Of a stretch of DNA of 64,000 nt, positions 25,813 to 35,572 are shown one piece after another. This DNA comes from Richelia sp. UBA3308 (GTDB lineage: Bacteria; Cyanobacteriota; Cyanobacteriia; Cyanobacteriales; Nostocaceae), in contig DESS01000216.1 of the NCBI GenBank assembly GCA_002361335.1, forward strand, positions 1 through 64,000, read 5' to 3'. A model generated the notes under the pieces. It saw nothing but the letters and a program-made list of their open reading frames with translations. It did not search any database and was not told where the DNA came from. Both the position numbers and the translations under genes were made by a program. Position 1 is the first letter of the stretch, and the number at the start of each line of letters is the position of its first letter.

Positions 25813-26952
25813 TTAAGCCACTAAGGGGGAACACAATTTATCTTCTAGTTCTAATTCTCGTTCGTGAATTGAGTTAATAGCCTGGGTAATCACATTACGA
25901 CTACTAACACCCAAGCGGTGCAGTTGCAGCCATCGTTGAGCTTGATTTCCTTCGCGAATAATTTTTTGTAGGGGCGAGAGGAAGCATCTAAAGCCATGTT
26001 CTTTGGCTATTACTGCTGCTGGTTCGTAAAGTTCGTTTATCCAATCTAAGGCCCTAATATTTCTTCCGTCAACCCAATTAATTAGTTGAGCATCTAAGCT
26101 ATTTGTTGCAGCAGCAGTTTCATTTTGGGCTGTAATCGCGATTAATTCTTTAGGAGAGAAGCTACTTTTAATTAAAGGATCGAGATTGGGGTTGCTAATT
26201 ATTTGCAATAAGCGTGCTTCTAATAAAGCTGTAATTGCTAACAATGCAATTGGATCTGTGACTAAATCACAAATTCGTAATTCTATACGGTTTAAATCGT
26301 AGGGACGGCGATCGCCATTTGGTCGAACGGATGTCCATAAATGTCGCACGTTTTGCATTGTGCCCTGGGCTAATTGTTGTTCTGTCCAACGAATGTGGTG
26401 TGCGTGGCTTTCAAATAAAGGCACATAGTTGGGAGTTTGCGGGAAGAGTCCCCAACGGGTAGAGTGATATCCAGTTGCCTTGCCATCTAAGAAGGGAGAT
26501 GAAGCACTCAAGGCAAGATATAAAGGAGCTTCTAAACGTATAACTCGACACGCCCGCATTAATAGTTCAGGGTCGCTAATTCCGACATTAATGTGAACGC
26601 TGGCGGTGACTACTTTAGTACCGTAAGTTTGTTCGATGTAATCATGATAAGGGTTACTTAGGTCGGAACGGAAGAAATGTTCAGTTCCTCCCAAAGACAA
26701 AGTACTTCCAGGGATTAAAGTATAATTACCCAGCTTATGAAGATACTTTCTTAACTTTAAACGAGGACATAATAAACCACATAATAGCCGTTCATAATCG
26801 TAAAATGGAGCAGTTACGTATTCAACATTGCGGCTATCCGGTTCCCGCATAAATCCATCTAAATCAGCGGTAATTTTGTCAGAGAGACCAACGATGTCAC
26901 CTAATGGGGTTCCAGTATACATCTCAATCTCAAAACCTTTTGATAACACCAC
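25813..26952 (-). CDS. gshA: Glutamate-cysteine ligase, cyanobacterial type
   Basis: 379 residues. GFEIEMYTG at the N-terminus, a STLSLGGTEHFFRSD segment, TASVHINVGI and RPYDLNRIELRICDL agree with the cyanobacterial/plant-like GshA group that makes gamma-glutamylcysteine, the first step to glutathione. gshB is not in the window. It lies singly between trmL and a histidine kinase, all on the minus strand. Confidence 0.88.
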   Translation of the reverse strand: MVLSKGFEIEMYTGTPLGDIVGLSDKITADLDGFMREPDSRNVEYVTAPFYDYERLLCGLLCPRLKLRKYLHKLGNYTLIPGSTLSLGGTEHFFRSDLSNPYHDYIEQTYGTKVVTASVHINVGISDPELLMRACRVIRLEAPLYLALSASSPFLDGKATGYHSTRWGLFPQTPNYVPLFESHAHHIRWTEQQLAQGTMQNVRHLWTSVRPNGDRRPYDLNRIELRICDLVTDPIALLAITALLEARLLQIISNPNLDPLIKSSFSPKELIAITAQNETAAATNSLDAQLINWVDGRNIRALDWINELYEPAAVIAKEHGFRCFLSPLQKIIREGNQAQRWLQLHRLGVSSRNVITQAINSIHERELELEDKLCSPLVA

Positions 26953-27286
26953 AAATTTTCTCCTTGGTTCTCTTTGCTATAAAATTGTATCTAAAACAAC
27001 GGAATTACGCATCATTCTTTTGATAGCTATCGAAAGGAATATAAAGTTAAAAATTATTTAAATTATAGTAAAATTAACCATTGTAATTGTAGCCTATAAC
27101 GGAATAATTTTAACTCAAACATATGGGTAGAAGTTCCCACAGTAAGCCTTGGTGTTTTAATTGGGTTGGGGTTCAAATACCCATGCCAATTCCATCCTTC
27201 TTCCTTCTTCCTTCGTGTTAAAATTATCTTTCTTAAAGGCAAAGGAAAGTATGCTCAGAGGAATATAGAGGGAGGATCGCCAAAAA
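26953..27286. other. Intergenic region with CTTCTTC tandem repeat
   Basis: No gene is supported. A short CTTCTTC repeat lies near 27185-27206. The gshA promoter should be close to 26960-27060. Confidence 0.4.
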
Positions 27287-29278
27287 CTATAGTGCGATGG
27301 GAACTGTAAAATGAAACTCGCTACCTTGATTCTTCCCATTAGATACAGCCCAAATTCTTCCACCCAATTTTTGAATGATTTGACGACAAATTGCTAAACC
27401 TAATCCAGTTCCACCGATTGTACGTCGCAAAAAGTTTTCTTCTTGATAAAAGCTTTGAAATATTCTTTCTAGTTGCAAAGGTTCGATTCCTCTGCCTGTA
27501 TCTGTAATAATAATTTCTAACAGATTTGACAAAGATTTTTTTTCTGGCGGATATTCAATTTCTTGTTGATTTTCTTGTTCATAAATGTGGGCAGTAATTG
27601 TGACTTTACCTTCGGAAGGAGTAAATTTACAAGCATTGTCTAAGAGTTTAGAAAACACTTCTACAAGCCCTTCTCTTTCCACTTCTACCTTTGGTAAATC
27701 CGAGGGTAAATTTACAATTATCTGCGGTAAATTCTCAGATGAATTACGCTTTTTCAAACTACCCAAAACTAAACTCAAGCTTTCTTCCAAGGAAGTTGAT
27801 TCAACTTGCGATCGCGCTGTATTGGCTTCGAGTTTGGAGAGTGTGAGAAAATCACCAATTAATGTTCCCATGCGTTCGCAATCTCCCAAGGCAGTATCTA
27901 ACATTGTCTGCTGCACTTGTTGGGGTATATTTTCCTCCAACGCTAAAGTTTCTAAACAAATTTGAATTGTGGATAAGGGAGTACGCAATTCATGTCCGAC
28001 AATGGCGATTAAATTACTTTGAATACGTTCTAAATCTGCCAGTCGGCGGTTAAGGATTTCTAAATTACGATAAGCTTGAGCTTGCATCAAAGCAACTGCA
28101 ACTTGAGTCGCAATTGCTTCTACAAATGTTCGTTCGGAGTCATTCCAAATATAGGGCTGATTGCCGCAGTGATGAATTTCTAAAATACCTAACCAAGTTT
28201 CTTGATAGCGAATTGGTATTAACAAAAATGAACGAATTTGCCAGCTTTCAAAATTTTCACTTAATTGAGGATGTGCTTGAATACCGAGATCTTGTGTAGT
28301 GTCGGAAATCGCAATAATTTTATTTTGATTTAAAGCAGCTTGAAATAGTGAATGATTTGCCGTTACCCAATTTTCTCCTTTCATGGAAGAAAATACATCG
28401 GCTACCCATTCATAATTAATTAATGTAGTTTCTTCCTTTCGATTATTATTTGAATAATCATAAAAAATACAGCGACAAGGACTAAAAACTTGACCGAGTT
28501 CTCTTACCGTATTCTGTAAAATTTCTTCTGAATTTAAGGAATTACGAATAAAACTTGTTACCCGATTAATCAATCTTTCAAAGTTTTCTTTTTGCAAAAT
28601 CGTCCGATAAGATTTTAATTGTTTATATTGACTAGATTGTAAATAATTTACTAAACGACTAGTAAAAAGTCGGGCATCAATTTCTAATATTTGCTCTGCT
28701 GCGTTGTCAGGTTTATTATCGGGTTTAAGACCGTAACGTTGTTTTGCAATTTCTACTTTGTCAGCTAATTCCGGTCGATAATCTAAAATCCGGTTTAATA
28801 ACATAATAGCTGCTGTTTTACTTACCTGACGCTCAAAGGTCCAAATCCCCTTAAATTGCCTTAATTCGTCAAAAGAAACTCCTTCCACTGGAGCCGAAAA
28901 TTCTCGACAAACTATACAAGCTGAGTATGCTCTAGCGATTATTATCAAATGCCATTCCTGAGCTAAAAAATCATCGTTAGGATCGAAAGGAATTACCGTG
29001 TAAGGAGTTGAAGTTGCTACCAATTCAGAATCCGGTGCAGCTAGAATATAAACTTGGTCGCTACGTTTGGCAATTCGTACATAGCGACGAGTTTCTTGGC
29101 GATAAAAACGCTCTCGCTGAAAATTGGCAATTACCAGAGGTTCCTCGCTTCCAACTATCACCAAGTCTTCCATGGCGTGAGAAAGTGCAGTCAAGGAAGC
29201 CTTGAAATAAATTTGAGGACGTAAAAATTTATTGGTAAGCAGTAAATTGTGTAATAGAGATGGTTGGGAAATATTCAT
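27287..29278 (-). CDS. DICT-GAF sensor histidine kinase
   Basis: 663 residues, no membrane segment, so cytosolic. The N-terminus (about 1-170) matches the DICT sensory domain (LTALSHAMEDLV, FQRERFYRQETRRY, IIARAYSACIVCREFS). A GAF domain follows (about 240-400: FSPCRCIFYDY, SFLLIPIRY, WLGILEIHHCG, WNDSERTFVEAIATQVAVAL). HisKA has the phospho-acceptor His429 in IVGHELRTPLS, then an HATPase domain with DNACKFTP, DTGRGIEP and GGTGLGLAI. DICT domains are tied to light and diguanylate-cyclase-type signalling in cyanobacteria. No response regulator is adjacent. Confidence 0.9.
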   Translation of the reverse strand: MNISQPSLLHNLLLTNKFLRPQIYFKASLTALSHAMEDLVIVGSEEPLVIANFQRERFYRQETRRYVRIAKRSDQVYILAAPDSELVATSTPYTVIPFDPNDDFLAQEWHLIIIARAYSACIVCREFSAPVEGVSFDELRQFKGIWTFERQVSKTAAIMLLNRILDYRPELADKVEIAKQRYGLKPDNKPDNAAEQILEIDARLFTSRLVNYLQSSQYKQLKSYRTILQKENFERLINRVTSFIRNSLNSEEILQNTVRELGQVFSPCRCIFYDYSNNNRKEETTLINYEWVADVFSSMKGENWVTANHSLFQAALNQNKIIAISDTTQDLGIQAHPQLSENFESWQIRSFLLIPIRYQETWLGILEIHHCGNQPYIWNDSERTFVEAIATQVAVALMQAQAYRNLEILNRRLADLERIQSNLIAIVGHELRTPLSTIQICLETLALEENIPQQVQQTMLDTALGDCERMGTLIGDFLTLSKLEANTARSQVESTSLEESLSLVLGSLKKRNSSENLPQIIVNLPSDLPKVEVEREGLVEVFSKLLDNACKFTPSEGKVTITAHIYEQENQQEIEYPPEKKSLSNLLEIIITDTGRGIEPLQLERIFQSFYQEENFLRRTIGGTGLGLAICRQIIQKLGGRIWAVSNGKNQGSEFHFTVPIAL

Positions 29279-29424
29279 TTTTTTAATCGCTGCCGAACGT
29301 CACTTAAAAATGCTATTTTCAGCGACTATTAAAAAGCTATTTTGCTGGAGAAAAATCCTGATAATATTAATGCTCGTAATTAATTCGTAACTAGATGAAT
29401 ATAATTACTGTAAATCACAGTTAT

Positions 29425-30051
29425 TTAGGCAAATTCAAACAGTGAAGAAGGTAATTTACTTTCGCTGATTTTAGCATTGTATAATTCTGCTTCATTTAAG
29501 TTGACACTGGTGAGTGAGGTATTACTCATGTCAACTCTGGCTAAAACGGCTTTACTTAAGTTGACGTTGTATAAATCTGCTTGACTTAAAATTGCGCCTG
29601 TCAAGTTAGCGCCAGCAAGGTTGGAGTTAGCCAAGTTAGCACCTGTTAAATCGGCGTAACGTAAATCCGCACCTACTAAGTTGGTGTTACTAATATCAGC
29701 ATACCGTAGAGAAGCTAAACGTAAGTCAGCTTTGTTTAAGTTGGCTTTATGTAAATCCACTCCATTTAAATTTGCCCGAATTAAACAAGCTTTACTTAAA
29801 CAACACAAAATTAAGAATGATTTACTTAAATCGCTCCTCCACAAAGTTACTTTATCTAAAATAGCTTCATTTAAGTTTGCTCCACGCAATGAAATTCCTT
29901 CCAAGTTAGCACTTGTCAAGTTAGCTCTACTCAAATTAATGCCGTTTAAGGTAATTTCACTAAGATTTGCCCTTTGCAAGCTTGCTTCTATAAAATCTCT
30001 GTTTCCCGCTAAATAACGCTCTATCAGCTTATTGGTATTCATAAGACACAC
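29425..30051 (-). CDS. Pentapeptide-repeat protein
   Basis: 208 residues; the Met at codon 4 is an alternative start. From residue ~25 it is made of A(N/D)Lxx pentapeptides (GINLSRANLTSANLEG and on), which fold as a right-handed quadrilateral beta-helix. No signal peptide or extra domain is seen. It is divergent from a much larger pentapeptide gene at 30621. Function unknown; such helices can mimic DNA or act as protein scaffolds. Confidence 0.88.
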   Translation of the reverse strand: MCLMNTNKLIERYLAGNRDFIEASLQRANLSEITLNGINLSRANLTSANLEGISLRGANLNEAILDKVTLWRSDLSKSFLILCCLSKACLIRANLNGVDLHKANLNKADLRLASLRYADISNTNLVGADLRYADLTGANLANSNLAGANLTGAILSQADLYNVNLSKAVLARVDMSNTSLTSVNLNEAELYNAKISESKLPSSLFEFA

Positions 30052-30620
30052 TCAAAGAATGATTCTCTCAACCTTTCCCAAACCAGAATCCCCCAAACCG
30101 AAACTTTTGAAAATCTCAACATAAATACCCCCGCAACCTGAAAGCTTTTTATCATCTTGGTTTGGATACCCTACCAAGGGCGATAAGCAGGTGGTTACCT
30201 TATTTTAATAATATATCTCATTTTGCTAAGTTTTGTTAACGTATATAAATAAAATAAACAATATTGTTACATTTAGTCAACAGGGGTTGACAATAATTAA
30301 TTTGCGAGATATTCGAGGAAAGGGAGAAAATTAGGAGCAGCCCCAGGAGCGGGAAGTCAAAAGTATCAAGGTAATAAGTAAAAAGTCAGAAGAATTAAAC
30401 CCCTCGCTACAAATCAAATAAACACTGGCAAATCAAACAACTAGTATTTATAAGGGTTTACAAGGGTTTCGGCTAGTGTTTCTTAAAAGTTAGGAGGAAC
30501 GGAGTTATTACCTATAGAGAGGTTTCACCTTTAAGCTTTAAGCTTTTTGTATTCAACGCTGGCTGATTTTATTGGAATTATGTATCAAAATCTCGGTGTA
30601 GGCTTATCTATTACTGAGAC
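30052..30620. other. Divergent spacer between two pentapeptide-repeat genes
   Basis: About 570 bp with no gene recognised. It should carry both promoters. A direct near-repeat of TTAAGCTTT occurs near 30530-30546. Confidence 0.4.
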
Positions 30621-32552
30621 ATGTTAGGTGACAATTCGCAACCTTTCTCTTATAAAGGCCAAGACTTAGCTGGTGGAAACTTCGATCATAAAGACTTGCG
30701 AGGTGCAGATTTTACAAATGCAAACCTTAAAGGAGCGACTTTTGTAAATGCAAACCTTCAAGGGGCGGTTTTTAGAAAAGCTTCTCTTAATGAAGCAAGC
30801 TTTCAAGAAGCGAATCTTCAAGGTGCGACACTGGAGGGGGCTGATTTAGAAAAAGCTTATTTTTTTGAGGCGGATTTGCGTGGCGCTAATCTTCAGAGTG
30901 CGAAGCTTCCTTCAGCTTCTTTTAGAAGAGCAGATTTACGTGGTGCCAATCTGCAAGAAGCAACTTTAGAAAAAGCAATTTTCAATTCTAGTCAAATCAA
31001 CAAAGATACTCAACTAGAAGATAAGTGGAGATTGGTTTGGGAAATCGTAAATAAATCACTTTCAGATCGTAATTTGAGTCAATGCGATTTACAAGAAGCA
31101 AACTTAATTGAAGCTAATTTGCAAAAAGCAAACTTAACAGGAAGCAACCTGCGGGGGGCTATTTTAGAAACAGCAAATCTCGAAGCAGCAAATCTTCAAG
31201 GAGCTAACTTAGAAAAGGCAAATCTCAAAGAAGCAAATCTTTGGGAAGCTAACTTAAAAAAGGCGAATCTCAAAGAAGCCATTTTGGCAAAAACAAACAT
31301 TTGTGGTGCTGATTTTAGTAATGCTTCTTTGGAAGGGACTAATTTCAAAAATAGTCAAATCAGCCTTGAAACTAAACTGAGTGAAAAGTGGAAATTAGTT
31401 TGGGAACTGGTTAATAAAATAGTTGAAGGTCGAGATTTACGTCAATTTGATTTACAGGAAGCTAACTTAGAACAAGCTCACCTCAAAAAAGCTAATCTTA
31501 GGGAAGCCAACTTAGTAGGAGCTATTTTAAAACAAGCTAACTTACAAGAAGCAAACCTTTGGGGAGCTAAATTACAGGGAGTTAATTTTGAAAAAGCTAA
31601 TTTAGAAGAAGTAAACTTTCAAGAAGCTGACTTTCATAAACAAGCTAATTTACAAGAGAGTAATCTCCAAAACGCGGATTTATTAGAAGTTACTTTGGAA
31701 GAAGCTAATTTGCATAAAGCTAATCTCCAAGGAGCTAATTTAAAAGTAGCTAATTTACAAAAAGCCAACTTAGAAAAAGCTAATTTAAAAGACGCTTATC
31801 TTCGTGGTGCTAGACTACAACAAGCTAACTTCCAAGAAGCGAATCTTGAAGGAGCAAATCTTCAAGAAACTAATCTCCAAGGAGCTAATTTTTATAAGGC
31901 CAATCTGAAAGGAGCTATTTTTATCTCAGCAGACTTAAGAGAAGTAACAGAATCTGAAGAAGTTATAGTTACTAATCTTAAAGAAGCCAATTTAGAAGAA
32001 GCCGACTTAAGTTGCGCCAAACTTAAAAGAGCTAATCTACAAGAAACAAATCTGATTAAAGCTAATCTTAAAGCAGCTGATTTAGAAGCAGCAGATCTAC
32101 GAGGTAGTATTCTTAAAGAGGCCGATCTCTTAGATGCTAATCTCCGAGTCGCTTTTTTACGACTAGCCGATTTTTACAGAGCAGATTTGCATCGAGCTAA
32201 TTTACAAGTTGCTAACCTTTACAAAGCTAATCTACAATCTGCAAAGTTAGTTGGAGCTAATTTACAAAAAGCTGATTTGCAAAAAGCTAATTTAAAATTA
32301 GCTGACTTGCGAAAAGCCTACCTGCAATTTGCCGATCTTTATAGAGCAAATTTGGAAGCTGCAAATCTTGAGGATGCAAATTTGGAAAAAGCCGATCTTG
32401 AAGGAGCAAATCTTTCCAGAGCCAATCTTAAAGGAACCAATTTGAAAAATGCTGATTTGGATATAGCCGATCTTTCCGAAATCAAAAATTTCACTGAAGA
32501 GCAAATCCAGCAAGCTAATAATTGGCAAAGAGCGAGACGGGATATCAATTAG
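30621..32552 (+). CDS. Long pentapeptide-repeat protein with two KWxLVWEhVNK inserts
   Basis: 643 residues, almost entirely A(N/D)LxxANL pentapeptides. The helix is interrupted twice by a conserved ~33-residue segment, near residues 125-160 and 245-280: QIN-x-DTQLEDKWRLVWEIVNK and QIS-x-ETKLSEKWKLVWELVNK, each followed by an RNL/RDL restart. A smaller break (residues ~430-450) and a C-terminal FTEEQIQQANNW cap are present. No signal peptide. The regular inserts suggest hinge or binding points between three beta-helix blocks. Function unknown. Confidence 0.88.
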   Translation: MLGDNSQPFSYKGQDLAGGNFDHKDLRGADFTNANLKGATFVNANLQGAVFRKASLNEASFQEANLQGATLEGADLEKAYFFEADLRGANLQSAKLPSASFRRADLRGANLQEATLEKAIFNSSQINKDTQLEDKWRLVWEIVNKSLSDRNLSQCDLQEANLIEANLQKANLTGSNLRGAILETANLEAANLQGANLEKANLKEANLWEANLKKANLKEAILAKTNICGADFSNASLEGTNFKNSQISLETKLSEKWKLVWELVNKIVEGRDLRQFDLQEANLEQAHLKKANLREANLVGAILKQANLQEANLWGAKLQGVNFEKANLEEVNFQEADFHKQANLQESNLQNADLLEVTLEEANLHKANLQGANLKVANLQKANLEKANLKDAYLRGARLQQANFQEANLEGANLQETNLQGANFYKANLKGAIFISADLREVTESEEVIVTNLKEANLEEADLSCAKLKRANLQETNLIKANLKAADLEAADLRGSILKEADLLDANLRVAFLRLADFYRADLHRANLQVANLYKANLQSAKLVGANLQKADLQKANLKLADLRKAYLQFADLYRANLEAANLEDANLEKADLEGANLSRANLKGTNLKNADLDIADLSEIKNFTEEQIQQANNWQRARRDIN

Positions 32553-32585
32553 TTATTAGTTGTTAGTTGTTAGTTGTTAGTTATG
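32553..32585. repeat. GTTAGTT tandem repeat
   Basis: Four to five units of AGTTGTT/AGTTATT directly after the pentapeptide gene stop codon. It is the reverse-complement family of the CAACTAA repeats at 1100 and 44745. Confidence 0.8.
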
Positions 32586-32688
32586 ACAAATTGATAATTT
32601 CGCACTGCTCTTATAAAGTCAAATTAGGTAGCTAGATCCACAACTAACCTTATCACCACAATTACGTGATTAACGAAGTTTTTTATAA

Positions 32689-32735
32689 GACAAGGACTTA
32701 CGCAATCGGCAGATTTTTTCTTGTAGGGGAGGCCC
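32689..32735. repeat. Dispersed GGACTTACGC...TTTTTCTTGTAGGG repeat, copy 1
   Basis: ACTTACGC, a short variable core and TTCTTGTAGGG recur at 46728-46765. This is a short intergenic dispersed repeat; its origin is unknown. Confidence 0.55.
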
Positions 32736-32837
32736 TCAGGCGGTGTAGATGAACTTCGGGCATCCCAAATCCCTTCTAGACTAAAGCTAGCTTGATTACC
32801 TATAATTTTGATCGCAATTCTCGGATTATCCCCCATA

Positions 32838-32873
32838 CCCCCTTATAAAGGGGGGTTGAATTCCCCCTTTTTT
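32838..32873 (+). terminator. G/C hairpin with T run before the pcrA 3' end
   Basis: CCCCCTTATAAAGGGGG overlaps a second pairing, GGGGG with CCCCC, that is followed by six T on the plus strand. It could end transcripts from the pentapeptide gene (plus). Confidence 0.55.
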
Positions 32874-32922
32874 AAGCTATATTAATCATGAATCTTTTGT
32901 AATTGATAATTAATAATTGAAA

Positions 32923-35292
32923 CTACTCAATTTTTTTTAACTTAGCAACTCTAGGATCGATGATTTTTTGACCTAAACCAGGGAATTTAATGGCTACAGA
33001 AACTTTACTTCCTCCGCCAAAAATATGAGTTATTTCACCTGCTCCAAAGGATTTATGCATTACTCGATCGCCAACTTGCCAATTTATGTTTGGGGTTGGT
33101 TTACCATTGTTTGTATTGTTTGTATTGTTTGTATTATTAGAACCAACAGGGGCGCTGCGAGCGTCACCTTTTTTATAAGCAATTTTACGAGAATATTGAG
33201 TAGCTAATAATTCTCTTGGTAATTCGTCGAGGAATTGCGATCGCACTGCTGGTTCGCGGGTTCCATATAGCCTACGTTCCCGTGCGTGGGATAAAAACAA
33301 CCTTTCTTGAGCGCGAGTAATACCGACGTAACATAAACGACGTTCTTCTTCTAAGGCGGCTGGATCATTCATGGAACGATAGTTAGGAAATAATCCTTGT
33401 TCTAATCCTACTAAGAAAACTATGGGAAATTCCAGTCCTTTTGAAGAATGTAACGTCATTAAGGAGACTGCAGTTTGCCCTTCTTTTAGGTTATCTAAAT
33501 CGGAACTTAAAGCGGTACTGGCAAGAAATCCTTGTAAGGAAGCATCTTGTTCGGCTTCTTCTTCATATTGACGCACGGCGTTGTAAAGTTCCTGAACGTT
33601 TCGTATTCTATCTTCTGCTTCGTCGTTTCCTTGGTTGTGTAAATCTTGTACGTAACCAGATTCATCTAAAATATTTTGCAGAATTTCCGACGCGGGTAGG
33701 TTTTCAACTTCTTGCTGGAAGCGGCTAATCATCCGCACAAAGTTATTTACTGATTTTGCCGAACGTCCTGCTAAAGTATTAACTGATGTCTCATCGCTCA
33801 GTATTTCCCACATGGTAGTACCTAATTCCTGAGCGGCATTTGTTAAATTTTCAATGGTGGCTTTACCAATACCACGCCGGGGTGTGTTGATTACTCTTAA
33901 TAAACTGACAGTATCAGCAGGATTGGCGATCGCCCTTAAATAACCCAAAACATCTTTAATTTCTTTGCGATCGTAAAATTTCAATCCCCCAACTACAGTG
34001 TAGGGAATTCCATTCCGTACTAAAATATCTTCAAAGGGACGAGATTGAGCGTTGGTACGATAAAGGATAGAAAAATTCCCCCAATTTAAATCGGGATTTT
34101 CTTTTTCTAAAGAACGAATTTTATCGATCGCAAAATCAGCTTCTGCTACTTCATCATCTGCTTGGAAATAAAAAATTTCTTCGCCTTCACCCCGCGTTGC
34201 CTTGAGTATTTTATCAATACGTTGGGTATTATTTTCAATTAAATGATTTGCAGCTTCCAGAATATTTTCGCAGGAACGATAATTCTCTTCTAATTTAACC
34301 ATAGAACGAGTATCTTCATCAGCTAAACCATCACCAAAATCTTGCTGAAAGTCTAATAAAATTGTAAAATCAGCCATTCTAAACGAATAAATTGATTGGT
34401 CGGCATCACCTACTACAAATACAGAACGATTTTCCCAATTCCACTGACTTTTCTGTTCTCCAAAGGTAGTTAGCAAACTAATCAATTGATATTGAGTTCG
34501 GTTTGTATCTTGATATTCATCTACTAAAATGTGACGAAATTTATGATGCCAGTAACCCAAAACCTGCTCGTTTTGTTGAAATAATCTTACCGGAACCAAA
34601 ATTAAATCATCAAAATCTAGAGCGTTATTTTCAGCTAACTTATCTTGATAGCAATTATAAACTTCGGCAATTACTCTTCCCTTATAATTTGGTTCTTCTT
34701 TCTCATACTCTTTCGGCGATAAACCCTGATTTTTTGCATTACTGATACTGTAACGAACCGAACGTGGATTAAACTTTTTATCGCTGAGATTTAATTGCTT
34801 AGTAACAATTTCCTTAACCAAACTTTGAGCATCAGATTCATCAAAAATGGAAAAATTACGTTGCCAGGTGCGTCCCTTCTCATCCTGGTATTTATCAATA
34901 TCAAATCGAAGAATGCGAGAAAGTAAACTATGAAAAGTTCCACACCACAAATCTTTGATAATATGCTTATAAACTTTCGACCTTAATCTTACTTGGTCAT
35001 ATTCAGGTAATAAATCGTAACGTTCGCCGAACTCAGAGAGCGCCATTTGTTCGGCAAATAGCTTTTGAATACGTTCCTTCATCTCCCGTGCGGCTTTATT
35101 GGTAAAAGTAACCGCCAGGATATTTTCAGGATTAACTTTATGTTCGACAATTAAATTAGCAATGCGATAAGTCAACGCTCGTGTTTTACCAGAACCCGCG
35201 CCAGCAACAACTAGCAAGGGGCCACAAAAATGTTCCACAGCGCGACGTTGATTGGGGTTGAGGTGACTGAGAAAATCAATGGTTGTTGTCAT
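32923..35292 (-). CDS. pcrA: ATP-dependent DNA helicase PcrA/UvrD
   Basis: 789 residues, superfamily 1A helicase. Motif I AGAGSGKTRALTYR near residue 30, Ia TFTNKAAREMKERI, II VDEYQDTN, III FVVGDADQSIYSFR, IV LEENYRSC, V SLMTLHSSKGLEF and VI YVGITRAQERL are all intact. A C-terminal Tudor-like tail (WQVGDRVMHKSFGAGEI) is typical of PcrA. It acts in nucleotide-excision repair, rolling-circle replication and removal of RecA. The divergent neighbour is nadA. A decayed second copy lies at 41227-41795. Confidence 0.95.
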   Translation of the reverse strand: MTTTIDFLSHLNPNQRRAVEHFCGPLLVVAGAGSGKTRALTYRIANLIVEHKVNPENILAVTFTNKAAREMKERIQKLFAEQMALSEFGERYDLLPEYDQVRLRSKVYKHIIKDLWCGTFHSLLSRILRFDIDKYQDEKGRTWQRNFSIFDESDAQSLVKEIVTKQLNLSDKKFNPRSVRYSISNAKNQGLSPKEYEKEEPNYKGRVIAEVYNCYQDKLAENNALDFDDLILVPVRLFQQNEQVLGYWHHKFRHILVDEYQDTNRTQYQLISLLTTFGEQKSQWNWENRSVFVVGDADQSIYSFRMADFTILLDFQQDFGDGLADEDTRSMVKLEENYRSCENILEAANHLIENNTQRIDKILKATRGEGEEIFYFQADDEVAEADFAIDKIRSLEKENPDLNWGNFSILYRTNAQSRPFEDILVRNGIPYTVVGGLKFYDRKEIKDVLGYLRAIANPADTVSLLRVINTPRRGIGKATIENLTNAAQELGTTMWEILSDETSVNTLAGRSAKSVNNFVRMISRFQQEVENLPASEILQNILDESGYVQDLHNQGNDEAEDRIRNVQELYNAVRQYEEEAEQDASLQGFLASTALSSDLDNLKEGQTAVSLMTLHSSKGLEFPIVFLVGLEQGLFPNYRSMNDPAALEEERRLCYVGITRAQERLFLSHARERRLYGTREPAVRSQFLDELPRELLATQYSRKIAYKKGDARSAPVGSNNTNNTNNTNNGKPTPNINWQVGDRVMHKSFGAGEITHIFGGGSKVSVAIKFPGLGQKIIDPRVAKLKKIE

Positions 35293-35572
35293 GGAGGTGA
35301 AGAGTAAACAAGACTAAAATACAAGTTGTAGCAATGCAGCAATATCCTTTATTTTTACCTTCGTTACCAAAAGTTTGTGGTTTACTGACCTTATAATAAT
35401 CTTACCGAAATTTAACTGATTCAAATTATATTTATTTTGTAATTTACTCGCTTGGGGGTACAATAATCAAAATTTATAAATTATGGGGTTTTATGATTTT
35501 AGGGGTGAGATAAAAGTTATAAGGAATAAAAAACAACAAAATTATTACTGGATTTAATGTCAATACCTAACT

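Noticed and set aside
27157..27363. Small minus-strand frame overlapping the histidine-kinase C-terminus
   Set aside because: It overlaps a well-supported kinase domain in another frame and has no family match.
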